Shown here piece after piece: positions 33,278 through 42,392 of a stretch of 64,000 bases of DNA. Source of the DNA: Muscardinus avellanarius. Taxonomy: Eukaryota; Chordata; Mammalia; Rodentia; Gliridae. A program made the translations under genes and the position numbers. The stretch spans positions 59,394,394 through 59,458,393 of the forward strand of contig OY726574.1 in NCBI GenBank assembly GCA_963383645.1, given 5' to 3'. The notes under the pieces were generated by a model. That model had not been told where the DNA came from and searched no databases. It worked only from the letters and a program-made list of their open reading frames with translations. Every line of letters begins with the position of its first letter. Positions within the stretch are counted from its first letter, which is position 1.

Positions 33278-33818
33278 TTTGTGGTACTGGGGTTCCTGGA
33301 AGCCCTTCTACCTCTGGGCTACACTCCCAGACCTATTTTTACATTTTTTAAAATTTGGAAACAGGGTCTCCTAAGCCAGCGTGCTTGGCTGGCTTCGAAC
33401 CTGCGCGATCCTCCTGTCTCTGCCTCCCAAGCGCGGGGATTACAAGCGTGCGCCACCAAGCCTGGCTTTCTTCAATGTTTTAGAGTTTTCATTGTAGAGG
33501 TCTTTTATGTCTTTAGTTAGGTTTATTCCTAGGTATTTTATTGGTTTTGAGGTTATAATGAATGGAATTGTTTTCTTTATTTCTTTCATTGTGGATCCAT
33601 TGTTGACATATAGAAAAGCAATTGACTTCTTTAGATAGATTTTGTATCCTTCAACTTTGTTGAATTGGTTAATAAGCTCCAGAAGTCTTTTGGTTGAGTT
33701 CTTTGAGTCTTCTAGATAAAGGATCATGTCATCTGCAAATAAGGATAGTTTTAATTCCTCTCTTCCTATTTGAATTCCTTTGATTTCCTTCTCTTGTCTT
33801 ATTGCTGTGGCAAAGCGG
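31555..33818 (-). mobile_element. 5'-truncated L1, best preserved in window
   Basis: On the minus strand this is the last part of ORF2 followed by a 3' UTR, ending near 31555 in A/T-rich sequence. It starts abruptly in the reverse-transcriptase domain near 33818, as for a 5'-truncated retrotransposition product. A young SINE inserted at 33230-33482 splits it. Its words (CATCTGTTGATGGAGACCTA, TTTTGGCTATTATGAATTGT) are much closer to an active L1 than the other L1 pieces here. Confidence 0.93.
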
Positions 33819-33829
33819 TGACTGTCCAC
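31906..33829 (-). pseudogene. Broken L1 ORF2 (reverse transcriptase part)
   Basis: ORF2 encodes the L1 endonuclease and reverse transcriptase that drive target-primed insertion in the nucleus. Here only the C-terminal half remains, in four minus-strand open pieces: 33440-33829, 32751-33152, 32288-32686 and 31906-32151. The first carries the RT active-site motif FADD at 33728-33739, followed by [20 protein letters not shown]. The second has the IWRKKR-type thumb region, and the last ends in the ATEFYSAIKK-type C terminus. The first and second pieces are separated by the young SINE at 33230-33467. The others are separated by frameshifts or stops. The endonuclease domain and ORF1 are absent. It cannot encode a working enzyme. 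Confidence 0.93.
33230..33482 (-). mobile_element. Young hairpin-type SINE inside L1
   Basis: A perfect 16 bp target-site duplication, TTTCTTCAATGTTTTA, lies at 33230-33245 and 33467-33482. The tail is a TTTA repeat of about 10 units. The hairpin has a 7 nt loop (about 33373-33395). Confidence 0.97.
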
Positions 33830-33864
33830 AGAAAAGGGAAAGCCCGATGGACTAAGAGACTATG

Positions 33865-34085
33865 CAGCCTGGCACTGTGGCACACGCCTGTAATCCCAGT
33901 ACTTGGGAGGCGGAGACAGGAGGATCATGGGTTCCAGGCTAGCCTCCGAAACATAGGGGGTTCTCAGAAACCTGGCGAGACCCTTTGCCAATACACACAA
34001 AACAAAACAAAACAAAACCAACAAATGGTCTGTAGCTGTAGTTTGGAGGTAGAGTGCCTCTGGGTTACCACAAGGAAAAAAAAAG
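33865..34085 (+). mobile_element. B1-dID SINE
   Basis: CCTGGCACTGTGGCACACGC opens it. An AAAAC-type repeat fills the linker (33998-34018), and the dID arm ends GCCTCTGGGTTACCACAAGG. Confidence 0.88.
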
Positions 34086-34140
34086 AAGGAAGAAGAAAGG
34101 AATGGAGGTAAGGAGGAAGGAAGTGAGGAAGGGTAAAGAA

Positions 34141-34211
<71 letters not shown>
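34086..34211. repeat. Purine tract and (GA)n microsatellite
   Basis: The SINE tail passes through GGAA-rich sequence into an uninterrupted GA array of about 34 units (34144-34211). Confidence 0.96.
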
Positions 34212-34216
<5 letters not shown>

Positions 34217-34340
34217 GAGAGAGTGAGCTAGCGCAAGCTTGATTTTTGGTGCTTTATGAGTGATGAGTGATCCCTGATCTAGGAACTAGCAGACCAAAGG
34301 CTTAAGTTTCATGTACCCACACTTAGTTTTTTGCTCTGTT

Positions 34341-34502
34341 ATTTCTTCTCCTTCTCCTTCTCTTTCTCCTTCTCCTTCTCCTTTTTCTCCTCCTCCTCCT
34401 CCTCTTCCTCCTCCTCATCTTCATCCTCTTCCTCCTTTTTCTCCTCTTCCTCCTTTTTCTCCTCTTCTTCCTCCTCCTCCTCTTCCTCCTTTTCCTTCTT
34501 TG
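34341..34502. repeat. CTC/CTT polypyrimidine tract
   Basis: About 160 bases of almost pure C/T with CTC, CTT and TTC units, abutting the tail side of an inverted SINE. Its six-frame translations (Ser/Phe, Leu/Pro, Lys/Arg runs) are artefacts. Confidence 0.96.
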
Positions 34503-34702
34503 TGGTACTTGGAATGGAACCCAGGGCATTCCACCTCCCAACAACACCCCAGATCCTCTGTTTATTGGCTTGTTTTCTGAAGCAGGGTCTCCCTAAGTTG
34601 CTGAGGCTCTTCTAGTCGCTAAGGCTGGCCTCGAATCACCAATCCTCTCTCAGCCTCCCAAGTACTAGAACTGCAGGCATATGCCACCACGCCCTGCTTT
34701 AT
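34503..34702 (-). mobile_element. B1-dID SINE
   Basis: Inverted copy with GGTACTTGGAATGGAACCCA and CAGCCTCCCAAGTACTAGAA. Confidence 0.9.
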
Positions 34703-34739
34703 GGTTCCATTCATGGCAGCTGGTAGATCAAAAGAGGAG

Positions 34740-34950
34740 TTTAGCCAGGCATGGTGGCTCACAATTGTAATCCCAGTAGTTGGGAGGCTGAGATAGGAAG
34801 ATCTGGGTTCGTGGCCGGCCTCAACTACTTGGTGAGGCCCTCAGCAACTTAGTGAGCCTGCACCAGAATAAAGAATAAAAAACTGGACTGGGGATATAGC
34901 TCAGAGGTAGAATGTTCCCTGGGTTCCAACCCCAGTTCTGAAAAAAAAGA
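34740..34950 (+). mobile_element. B1-dID SINE
   Basis: AGCCAGGCATGGTGGCTCAC opens it and GGGTTCCAACCCCAGTTCTG closes it. The flanks AAAAGAGGAGTTT and AAAAGAGGAGTTT (34729-34741 and about 34948-34960) form a 13 bp target-site duplication. Confidence 0.94.
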
Positions 34951-35104
34951 GGAGTTTGCTTACTGAAGTTCTTTCTTCCTAACATAGAACTATTGTTCCC
35001 CTCCATCCCTTCTTCATGTCTGGGGTGCCCCCTGTAGACACCTCTCCATCTCTCCCATTGCTGCACCAGTTTCCTATGATCATGGCTCTGGAGGTTCGTG
35101 GTAT

Positions 35105-35372
35105 ATGTGGAGGACTTAGCTCAGCTCAGGAGCTCTGCCTTGGGAACCAGGCACATTTATGTTGACTTTGTATTTCACCACTTAGTGGCCATATGTTCTT
35201 GGACAAGCAATAGAACTATTTTTTTTCTGAGTTGCCTTCTCATCTGCAAAGTGTGGATAATAATAGTTACCTACTTTATAGACTTTTGGTGTGAATTAAA
35301 ATAAACAATGTATGCAAAATGCTTAGCAACAGGCTTGGCACAAAGCAACTATCCAGCAAACAATAATTGCTT
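35105..35372 (+). repeat. MIR, nearly full length
   Basis: Contains GGACTTAGCTCAGCTCAGGA, the core CCTTCTCATCTGCAAAGTG, ATAATAATAGTTACCTACTT, then AATGCTTAGCAACAGGCTTG and ACAATAATTGCT. All lie in MIR order. Confidence 0.88.
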
Positions 35373-35439
35373 GTGGGTTTCTTTTGGTTCTGTGGCAATT
35401 TTTACTCTTACTATCATGAGGCTGGTCAGCTCAAAATAC

Positions 35440-35640
35440 CTGTTGGTGTTTTTTGTTTGTTTGTTGGGTACTGGGTATTGAACCCAGGGCCATTCTACCT
35501 CAGGGTGCACCCCTCAAAGTTCTTATCTTTATTTTGGAATAGGGTCTTGCTAAGTAGGTAGGCTGGCTTCAAACTGCAATTCTCCTGTCACCGCCTCCCA
35601 ACTGCTGGGACTGGCTGTGCGCCACTGCTCCTGACTTGGA
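35440..35640 (-). mobile_element. B1-dID SINE
   Basis: Inverted copy with GGTACTGGGTATTGAACCCA, then ACCGCCTCCCAACTGCTGGG and GTGCGCCACTGCTCCTGAC. Confidence 0.88.
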
Positions 35641-35699
35641 GACACATGTTGAATCCAGACAAGCTCGCCTGCCTCTCTGTTGCCCTCTTAGTTCTTATG

Positions 35700-36325
35700 A
35701 TCCCTGGCCTGGGCTGCAGTAGTCTTCCTTCTCTGAAACTTTACTTTTCATGGATCCTGTTACCTGTGGTCTCCCATGTTCTGAAAATACTGAATAGAAC
35801 ATTCTAGAAATAAATGTATATTCTTTAAATGACCCACTGTAACAAATAGCTTGATGAAATCGCGTGCCTCTCTGACCCCTCAGGGTGTGAGGCATCCTCC
35901 TCGGTCCAGCGCACTGAAGATCCTCTGTGTTACCTGCCCATCGGTCATTAGCAGTCCTCATGGTGGTCAGACACCACGTGGCAATGCCCGGGCTGCTCTC
36001 TTTGCTCCGTCTCCTCGTCTCCTCACAGAGGCACTGTGTCATGTCACACCAGCACAAGAAGGGTGAGGACAGGACAGTGAGGTACTTTGAGAGAGACAGA
36101 GAGGCCAAGTTCTTATGACTTTATTCTAGTATATTGCTACAATTGTTCTTTATATTATTGTTGTCAAATCTCTCGCTGTCTGATCTACAAATTAAACTTT
36201 ATCCTGAGTATGTATATATAGGAAAATGGTCTCCATAGGGTTCAGTACCACTTGCCACTCACTGGAGGGCTTGGATTGTACCCCGTGGATAAGGTGGATG
36301 GTTGTACTTCAGTGCAGGCGTTAGT
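35700..36325 (+). mobile_element. Tigger1-like DNA transposon remnant
   Basis: TTACCTGTGGTCTCCCATG and CATTCTAGAAATAAATGTAT on the left, and GGGTTCAGTACCACTTGCC, GGAGGGCTTGGATTGTACCC and CGTGGATAAGGTGGATGG on the right, match the two ends of a Tigger1-class (Tc1/mariner) element. The middle is short and carries no transposase frame, so it is a deleted, non-autonomous copy. Confidence 0.7.
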
Positions 36326-36800
36326 CAGACGTCCTGTCCTGTGACGAGATACCTGGGATGAACAACTCACAATGAGGAAGGGCTTATTCGGGCTCATGGG
36401 TTCAGAGGTTTCAGCCCAGGGTTGGTTGGTCCTGTGCGAGGCAGGACGTCATGGTGGGAGTGTGTGGCAGAGAGGGCCTGCTCACCTTGTGGTGCTGGGA
36501 AGGAGAGAAGGAGGGAGGAGGGGGAGGGAGAAGAAAGGGAGAAGAGAGGAAGAGAGGGAGGTAGAGGGAGAAAGGAAGAGAGAGAAGGAGAGAGAGGGGG
36601 AGAGAGAGGAGAGGGAGGGGAGAGAGAGAAGGAGAGAGTGATTTCTCTGATTCCCTCCTTCTGGAAACACACTTTCAGCACCTAACTTCCTCCCAGTTGG
36701 CCCCACCCCTTAAAGGTCCCACCACCTCCCAATAGCAGCAGAGGCTGGTGAGCGAGACCAGGGTGGGACTTTAAGAGACACTTCGGAAAACCAGCCATCT
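36325..36800 (-). mobile_element. MaLR-type LTR, inverted
   Basis: The + strand runs from GTGACGAGATACCTGGGATG and GGGTTCAGAGGTTTCAGCCC, through a GA-rich expansion, to CACTTCGGAAAACCAGCCAT. This is the inverted layout of the MST/MLT-type LTR family also seen at 59.9 kb. Confidence 0.75.
36498..36640. repeat. GA/GGA-rich expansion inside LTR
   Basis: About 140 bases of pure purine (GGA, GAGA, GGGA units) within the MaLR LTR, where the family normally has a short AGAGAGAG run. Confidence 0.93.
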
Positions 36801-37080
36801 CCTCCTGAGCCAGCTCCCCACTCCTGCTCTTTTTCTTCTATTCCCTGTACAGCAGCTGGAATAATTTTCAATAATTTGCTTTTATCTGCTCCTACGACTG
36901 ACTCCCTGCTTAAAAACATTCTCAGCAATAGGATGAGCCCACACTCCTGCCTAAGGCTGCAGTGGCCTTCCCCCTCCCCACTGGTTCTCAGCCCCGGGCC
37001 CGGGCCGGTGCTCAGCGCTGTGTCCTTCTGCCTCAGAACCTCTGAGTTTGTTCTTCTTCTGTCTAGAGACTCTGCTCCAA

Positions 37081-37290
37081 GTACCTGTGTGTGTCTGGGT
37101 GCTGGTAACCGGTCTGGTCTATGTGTGTCCAGGTGCCGGGTAACCAGTGTGGTCTGTGTGTATCCAGGTGCCGGGTAACCGGTCTGGTCTGTGTGCGTCC
37201 AGGTGCTGGTAACCGGTCTGGACTTTGTGTGTCCAGGTGCTGGTAACCGGTCTGGTCTGTTTGTGTCCAGGTGCTGGTAACTGGTCTGGG
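37081..37290. repeat. 34-35 bp minisatellite, about six units
   Basis: The word GTAACC (or GTAACT) starts units at 37105, 37140, 37175, 37209, 37243 and 37277, each followed by a GGTCTGGTCTGTGTG-like stretch and GTCCAGGTGC. The first units are 35 bp and the later ones 34 bp. Open frames across it (up to 223 codons, minus strand) carry repeated Thr/Asp/Pro-rich peptides and are repeat artefacts. Confidence 0.92.
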
Positions 37291-37329
37291 TGCCACCCTC
37301 TTGAGGGGTGAACTCTTCACGCTTTGTTA

Positions 37330-37605
37330 GTAGAGGGTTACACAGGTCACTGATATGTTTGTTAATGTACATCATGAACATTGCAGAATTTCACTCTTCC
37401 CCTCCCACCCCGCAGAAAGCCAGTCACTGAGCCGGACATGAGAAGGAGGGAGGGGGAGGGAATGGGGTGGGAATGGGGGAGGGCAGAATGAGTGATGTGT
37501 GCACGTATGCCTCCACCATCTTGTACTCCATTAAGACGTATGACTGCAATGCACCAATAAAAAATTAAGAAAATAAAAATGTCAAGTTAGTGTAAACTCT
37601 AAAAA
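37330..37605 (+). mobile_element. L1 3' end with 5' inversion
   Basis: The right part (37430-37605) is L1 3' UTR in plus orientation, ending CAATGCACCAATAAAAAA. The left part (37345-37415, GTTAATGTACATCATGAACA) matches the same L1 family in minus orientation at 42.5 kb. Opposite-facing pieces of one element are typical of twin-primed insertion. Confidence 0.75.
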
Positions 37606-37687
37606 ACAAAACAAAAAGTTGCTGATACTCTACTGCCCTTGAGCTCTGTCAAACTCTCCCACCACTCCCTAATCCCCATCACTGCCT

Positions 37688-37805
37688 TGTTTTTTATTTC
37701 TTTATTTATTTTGCTTTTATTGGTGCCTTACAGTCTCACATCATAATGTAAGTCATCCTGACAATGGCATACGTGTACACAGCACTTGGTTTACTTGAAG
37801 AACAT
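37688..37805 (-). mobile_element. L1 3' terminal fragment
   Basis: GCTTTTATTGGTGCCTTACA and ACATCATAATGTAAGTCATC match, in inverse, the plus-strand L1 end at 51.85-51.94 kb. Only about 115 bp remain. Confidence 0.8.
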
Positions 37806-38747
37806 GACATGTTCTAGTAGATCTCCAGATATATTTTTATGACTGATTAAAATTCTCCCAATTAGACACTCAGTGCAAGATTGCATTATATTAGTGAGAT
37901 GGGTCAGCTAGAACATCAGGGAATTTATTTTTTAAGTTCCTAAGCTCCTTTAGGTAACCATGCATGCTTCATAGCATCTAGAAGCTACCCTTGGGTTTCC
38001 TAGAATAACAAGCTTAAGGTACAGACATGGAGAAATATATCTTCCCATACTTCCTGAACGCTAATTGTTGTTTTCAATTTGCATTTGCTAGAGAAATATG
38101 ATGCCAAGAATATGATCAGATTAACACAAGGATTCCGCAGTTGGGATTCTTTAATTCATGAGTCCAGTAAATGCCCAATGAGCATGGTCTCAGCCATGAT
38201 GCCTCTGAGACAGAGCGCCATACGATTTGTTTTTTTCTTGGTTCTGATGGTCCAGTAAATTGGCTTCAGGGAAGAAGCCAGTCACAAGCACACAGGAAAC
38301 AGTGCCTCGCATATTTAAATTGATGTCGCATTGAAAATGACCTGCCTGGCACCCTCCTCTGGGCTGGTGTCCAGAGTCCAACTGAATTCAAATTCACGGG
38401 GTCAGAGGAGGCAGACATCAGACCTACATTAAGCCCGATTTTCCTGCAGAAACTCTCTTCCCAGAGAGCCTGGGTGGCACCTCCTCTCCCTGCCATGACA
38501 GGCACTTTCCTGCCGCTACCATCCCTGTTCACTACCACTGCCCAGGAACCCTTCCCACCAACATCTTAGACCTCTCCTCACCTGTTGGCTCATTGTGGTC
38601 CTTTTCAAAGAAGCACAATTTCTGTCTCTTAGGAGGTGTCCCGTGATTCTTCCTATTTAGCTGACCAGGCAGCAAAAGATCTTCCCCAACTAAAAGTGAT
38701 TTTCCAGTTCTCTGGGTAGACCATCAATTTCATTTTATTTTATTTTA
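37806..38747. other. Unassigned single-copy sequence
   Basis: Nothing recognised. Short frames near 38190-38538 have no protein signature. Confidence 0.45.
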
Positions 38748-38959
38748 CTGGTTGGATATCTCTTATTCAAAGTGCCTGAAAGCAGAAAAGTTTTGGATTT
38801 GGGATTTATTTCAGATTTTGGAAATTTTGCCTATATGTAATGAAATATACTAGGAACAGAACCCAAGTCTAGACATAAAATTCACTTGTGTTTTATATAT
38901 ACTTTATACACATAGATTGAAGGCAATTTTATATATTACATTACAAATTATTGCATTTG

Positions 38960-39138
38960 AGGCAAGGCATGGTATGCATGCCTCTAATCCCAATACTTGA
39001 GAGGCTGAAACAGGAGGATTGCAGGTTTACAACCAGCCTCAGTAATTTAGTAAGACCCTGTTTCAAAATTAAAAAAAAATAAGTAAAATAGGCCTGGGGA
39101 TGTATCTTAGTGGTGGAATGCCCCTGGGTTCAATTCTC

Positions 39139-39143
<5 letters not shown>
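38960..39143 (+). mobile_element. B1-dID SINE
   Basis: GGCAAGGCATGGTATGCATG opens it. The dID arm ends GGGTTCAATTCTCAGTA, where the AC repeat begins. Confidence 0.88.

Positions 39144-39190
<47 letters not shown>
39144..39190. repeat. (AC)n microsatellite
   Basis: About 23 AC units growing directly from the SINE right arm. Confidence 0.96.
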
Positions 39191-39192
<2 letters not shown>

Positions 39193-39325
39193 CTACACAG
39201 GAAACAACGTTTCATGGTGTAGAATTTTCTACGTGTTGGCACCATATCTGTGCTCAAAGAGTTTTGAATTGGGGAGCATTTTGGATTGGGGATTTTTGGA
39301 TTAGAGATTGGATCACACAATCTAT

Positions 39326-39790
39326 TCTGCCTTCTAACATCTCTTCAATTTTGTAATCTAACGCCATCCACTTTTTTGTTGCATTTATATTAGATTTTAC
39401 CTTTTGCTGTGTGTATGAACATGCACAATTTAATTAGAGTCCGTGTCCCTGGAAGCAAGGGAAAGAAACATTCTTTAATCTTCAAAACGAGAAAAAGACA
39501 AGAACAAACACAAGGAGCAGCTTGCTCTGTGCACGGAAGTGTCTTAGCTAAATAATTGCTGGTGGGTAGAAATGAGAGACAGAGGACGGAGAGGAGGGAG
39601 AGAAAGAGAAAAGAGACGACATGTTTGTTTCTGAAATTCGAGTTTAGTATAGAGGTTGTTCTAAAACAGAGGCTAAATACATGCTTGCTTAATAGACTGC
39701 AATATCCAACCTCGCAACCGTGTCCTAAAGCTACAAATTCAACGCTACCTCCTCTAGTCTACTCCGCCATTCCACACACACAAAACATCT
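39326..39790. other. Unassigned sequence
   Basis: A short purine-rich run lies at 39572-39612. No gene or repeat recognised. Confidence 0.45.
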
Positions 39791-40036
39791 ATTCAGACTT
39801 CACTCTTTTTTTTTTTTTTTTTTTTTTTTGTGAGTCTGTAGCTCAGGGGCATTCGATCTCTGAGCTCCACTCCCTGCCCTAGTCTTTTTATTCTTTATTT
39901 TGAAACCGGGTCTCACTGAGTTGAAGAGGGCCTCACTAAGTAGCTGAGGCTGTCCACGAGCCGTGATCTTCCTGTCTCAAGCCTCCTGAATGCTGGGATT
40001 ACAAGCGTGCGCCACCACGCCCGGCATTAGACTTCA
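39791..40036 (-). mobile_element. B1-dID SINE
   Basis: A T run of about 24 leads into an inverted dID arm lacking the usual GGTACTGGGG start, then GAGTTGAAGAGGGCCTCACT and GCGTGCGCCACCACGCCCGG. AGACTTCACT on both sides is the target-site duplication. Confidence 0.9.
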
Positions 40037-40265
40037 CTTTCAAAATAGAGTTTGTGAGGAAATGGACTCAAAGTAAAAAACAAAATTTAATTTTAAAAAA
40101 TGTCATTTGTGTGTAGATTGATCTTTATTCACCCAACCTCCAGGGCTAATGAACCTCAGCTTCATGGTGCATATTAGAGACCGATGCTAACCACATCATC
40201 ATTCATTTAGAAGTTGCTTGTTGGATGTCAAATCTGCTAACAAGAAGGTTTTAAAATATGAGATC

Positions 40266-40470
40266 CTAGCTGGCCGTGGTGGCGCATGCTTGTAATTCCA
40301 GCACTTGGGAGACTGAGACGGGAGGATCACAGTTCGTGGACAGTCTCATCTACTTAGTGAGGCTCTTCGCAACTCAATGGGATGCTGTTTCAAAATAAAG
40401 AGTAAAAAATAGGGCTGGAGGTATACCTTGGAGGTAGAATGCCCCTGGGTTCCATCTTCAGCACCACAAA
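40266..40470 (+). mobile_element. B1-dID SINE
   Basis: GCTGGCCGTGGTGGCGCATG opens it and GGGTTCCATCTTCAGCACCA closes it. Confidence 0.92.
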
Positions 40471-40723
40471 AATATATATGAGATCTTAGAGATGGAATTC
40501 AATAACTGACACTTAGTTGTTTAGGTGGAAGCGCATGCCTGCAATTTTTCTCAGCAGAGCGATTGTCTACGTAGAGGGATGTTTTAACGTCAGTGAGCCA
40601 AGCCCTTTGTGTTCCCGGTTACGAGCAAACAGATGGATTAAATGCCCTGAAAACAGAAGCCCTTGAAGGACGCATGGTCAGTGTAATGTGAGGATAGACT
40701 CCAGTAATTTCAAGAGATAGGCT

Positions 40724-40760
<37 letters not shown>
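40724..40760. repeat. (TG)n microsatellite
   Basis: About 18 TG units abutting the tail side of an inverted SINE. Confidence 0.96.
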
Positions 40761-40762
<2 letters not shown>

Positions 40763-40960
40763 ACTAGGAATTGAACCCCAAGGGCTCTATTGCTTAGCTA
40801 TACCCCTCCAGCTCTATTTTATTTTTTATTTTGAAATAGGGTCTCACTCGGTTGCTGGGGGTCTTGCTAAAGTTGCCCAGGCTGGCCTCCAGCCTGTGAC
40901 TCTCCTGCCTCAGCCTCCCAAATACTGAGGTTACAGAAGTGCTCCAGTGTACTGGCTGTG
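40761..40960 (-). mobile_element. B1-dID SINE
   Basis: Inverted copy with ACTAGGAATTGAACCCCAAG, CCTCCAGCTCTATTT and CAGCCTCCCAAATACTGAGG. Confidence 0.9.
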
Positions 40961-40999
40961 ATTCACAGGCATCGAGCTTTCCAGAATCCCGAGGGGCCA

Positions 41000-41170
41000 G
41001 TGTGTGAGTGTGTGTGTGTGTGAGTGCATGTGAATGTGTGTATATGTGTGTGCATGTGAATGCGTGCGTGTGTACATGTATGTGTATGCATGTATAAGTG
41101 TGCACGTGTGTGAGTGTGTCCATGTGTGCGTGCATGTGTGTGCATGCTTATTCACGCATGTGTGTTTGCT
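41000..41170. repeat. Long TG/CATG alternating tract
   Basis: About 170 bases of TGTG, TGCATG and TGCG words with few breaks in purine-pyrimidine alternation. His/Thr and Cys/Val-rich frames over it are artefacts. Confidence 0.92.
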
Positions 41171-41510
41171 AGGAAGCACAAGTGCACACTCCTGGGCAGG
41201 TTCCTTCTTCAGCAGTCCTAGAAGATCCCAGTAGATATTTTTTCAGGGTCAATAAGCTACGTCCACTGCACAGCGATGAAGTGCGCAGCATGGTCCTGTC
41301 ACCTGGCCACTTAACAAAATATGTTTTTTCTCCTAATTATAAGTTTACTATCTGCTCCATGCAGATAGTTAAACACATAAAAACACGAAAACAAACGACA
41401 TGTAATCTTTACCCCAAACAGGTCTGTCGTCTACGTGTTGCTGATTGTTCCTCGAGTATTTTCTAACGCAGTTAGCCTTTCGTATCACTGGGTTCAAAAA
41501 ATGACAGATT

Positions 41511-41752
41511 GAAAATATTTGAGCCGGGCGTGGCGGCGCACGCTTGTAATCCCCGCGCTTGGGAGGCGGAGACAGGAGGATCGCGCAGGTTCGAAGCCAG
41601 CCGCGCATGCTGGCTTAAGAGACCCTGTTTCCAAAAATAAAAAAAGTAAAAAATAGGTCTGGGAGTGTAGCCCAGAGGTAGAGGTAGAAGGGCGTCCAGG
41701 AACCCCAGTACCACCTTAAAAAAAAAAAAAGAAGAAGAAAGAAAATATTTGA
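41511..41752 (+). mobile_element. Young hairpin-type B1-dID SINE
   Basis: The flank GAAAATATTTGA occurs at 41511-41522 and 41741-41752. The left arm is GCCGGGCGTGGCGGCGCACG with CCCCGCGCTTGGGAGGCGGA. The hairpin AAGCCAGC and GCTGGCTT has a 7 nt loop (about 41594-41616). Confidence 0.96.
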
Positions 41753-41887
41753 AAGAAATTGTGCCTGTACTGAGCAGGGACAATTATTTTCTTATCATTA
41801 TTCCCTAAAAACTACACTAGAACAACTACGTACACAGCATTAACATGGTTTTAGGTGGAGTCAAATAGAGGTGGTTTAGAGTGGATG

Positions 41888-42082
41888 AAAGGAGCCAGGC
41901 ACCATGGTACACAAGGGCAATTCCAGTACTTCCGAAGCTGAGACAGGAGGATTGCGGGTTTGAGGACAGCCTTAGAAATGTACTAAAATCCTGTTCAAAA
42001 TAAAAAAAATTAAAAGAGCTGAGGGTGTCATTCAGAGGTAGGATGTCCCTGGGCTCAATCCCCAGTACCAAAAATAAAAACA
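41888..42082 (+). mobile_element. B1-dID SINE, old copy
   Basis: AGCCAGGCACCATGGTACAC opens it and GGGCTCAATCCCCAGTACCA closes it. It lies inside the Tigger-like element and is older than its neighbour at 41.5 kb by divergence. Confidence 0.88.
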
Positions 42083-42392
42083 AAAAACGGAAAAGAATAG
42101 TAAAGCATATGAAAGAATGATTGCAGGCTATTTGCAAATACTATGCCATCATATGCAAAGGTCTCGAGAATCCAGAAATTCATAAGGGTTCTTGGAACCA
42201 ATCCCTTGCTGATACTGAGGGATGACTATATATGATAAAAGTATGAACTTTATATATAATCTTGATATTGGTTTTGAAGAAACATATGATATGGAATGGT
42301 GCTTTTGCTCTTTATGAACTGGGATTCTGTCTGGCGGGTTAGTGGAATGATGGACATCTGGCTCCTCATGTGAATGTAGATTTCTTTTTAAA

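Larger units (their letters stand above)
38748..39325 (+). mobile_element. Tigger-like DNA transposon split by SINE
   Basis: The left part GATATCTCTTATTCAAAGTG, GTTTTGGATTTGGGATTTAT and TATACTTTATACACATAGAT, and the right part GGGGAGCATTTTGGATTGGG and GGATTAGAGATTGGA, match the start and end of a non-autonomous Tigger-type element. The SINE at 38960 and its AC repeat lie between. Confidence 0.65.
41468..42230 (+). mobile_element. Tigger/MER2-like element with two SINEs
   Basis: The left terminal repeat CAGTTAGCCTTTCGTATC pairs with the right end GATACTGAGGGATGACTATA. Between them, GCCTGTACTGAGCAGGGACA, TCTTATCATTATTCCCTAAA, GAACAACTACGTACACAGCA and CTATTTGCAAATACTATGCC follow the order of a MER2-class Tigger element. 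SINEs at 41523-41740 and 41888-42082 interrupt it. Total length without them is about 350 bp, near the size of a complete non-autonomous copy. Confidence 0.85.

Noticed and set aside
31906..33829. A retroviral polymerase gene
   Set aside because: The FADD motif and the C-terminal ORF2 order fit L1, and there is no LTR, protease or integrase nearby.
36710..37381. 223-codon minus-strand frame with repeated Thr/Asp/Pro peptides
   Set aside because: It runs through the 34-35 bp minisatellite, and comparable frames are open on the other strand and in other phases. It is a tandem-repeat artefact.
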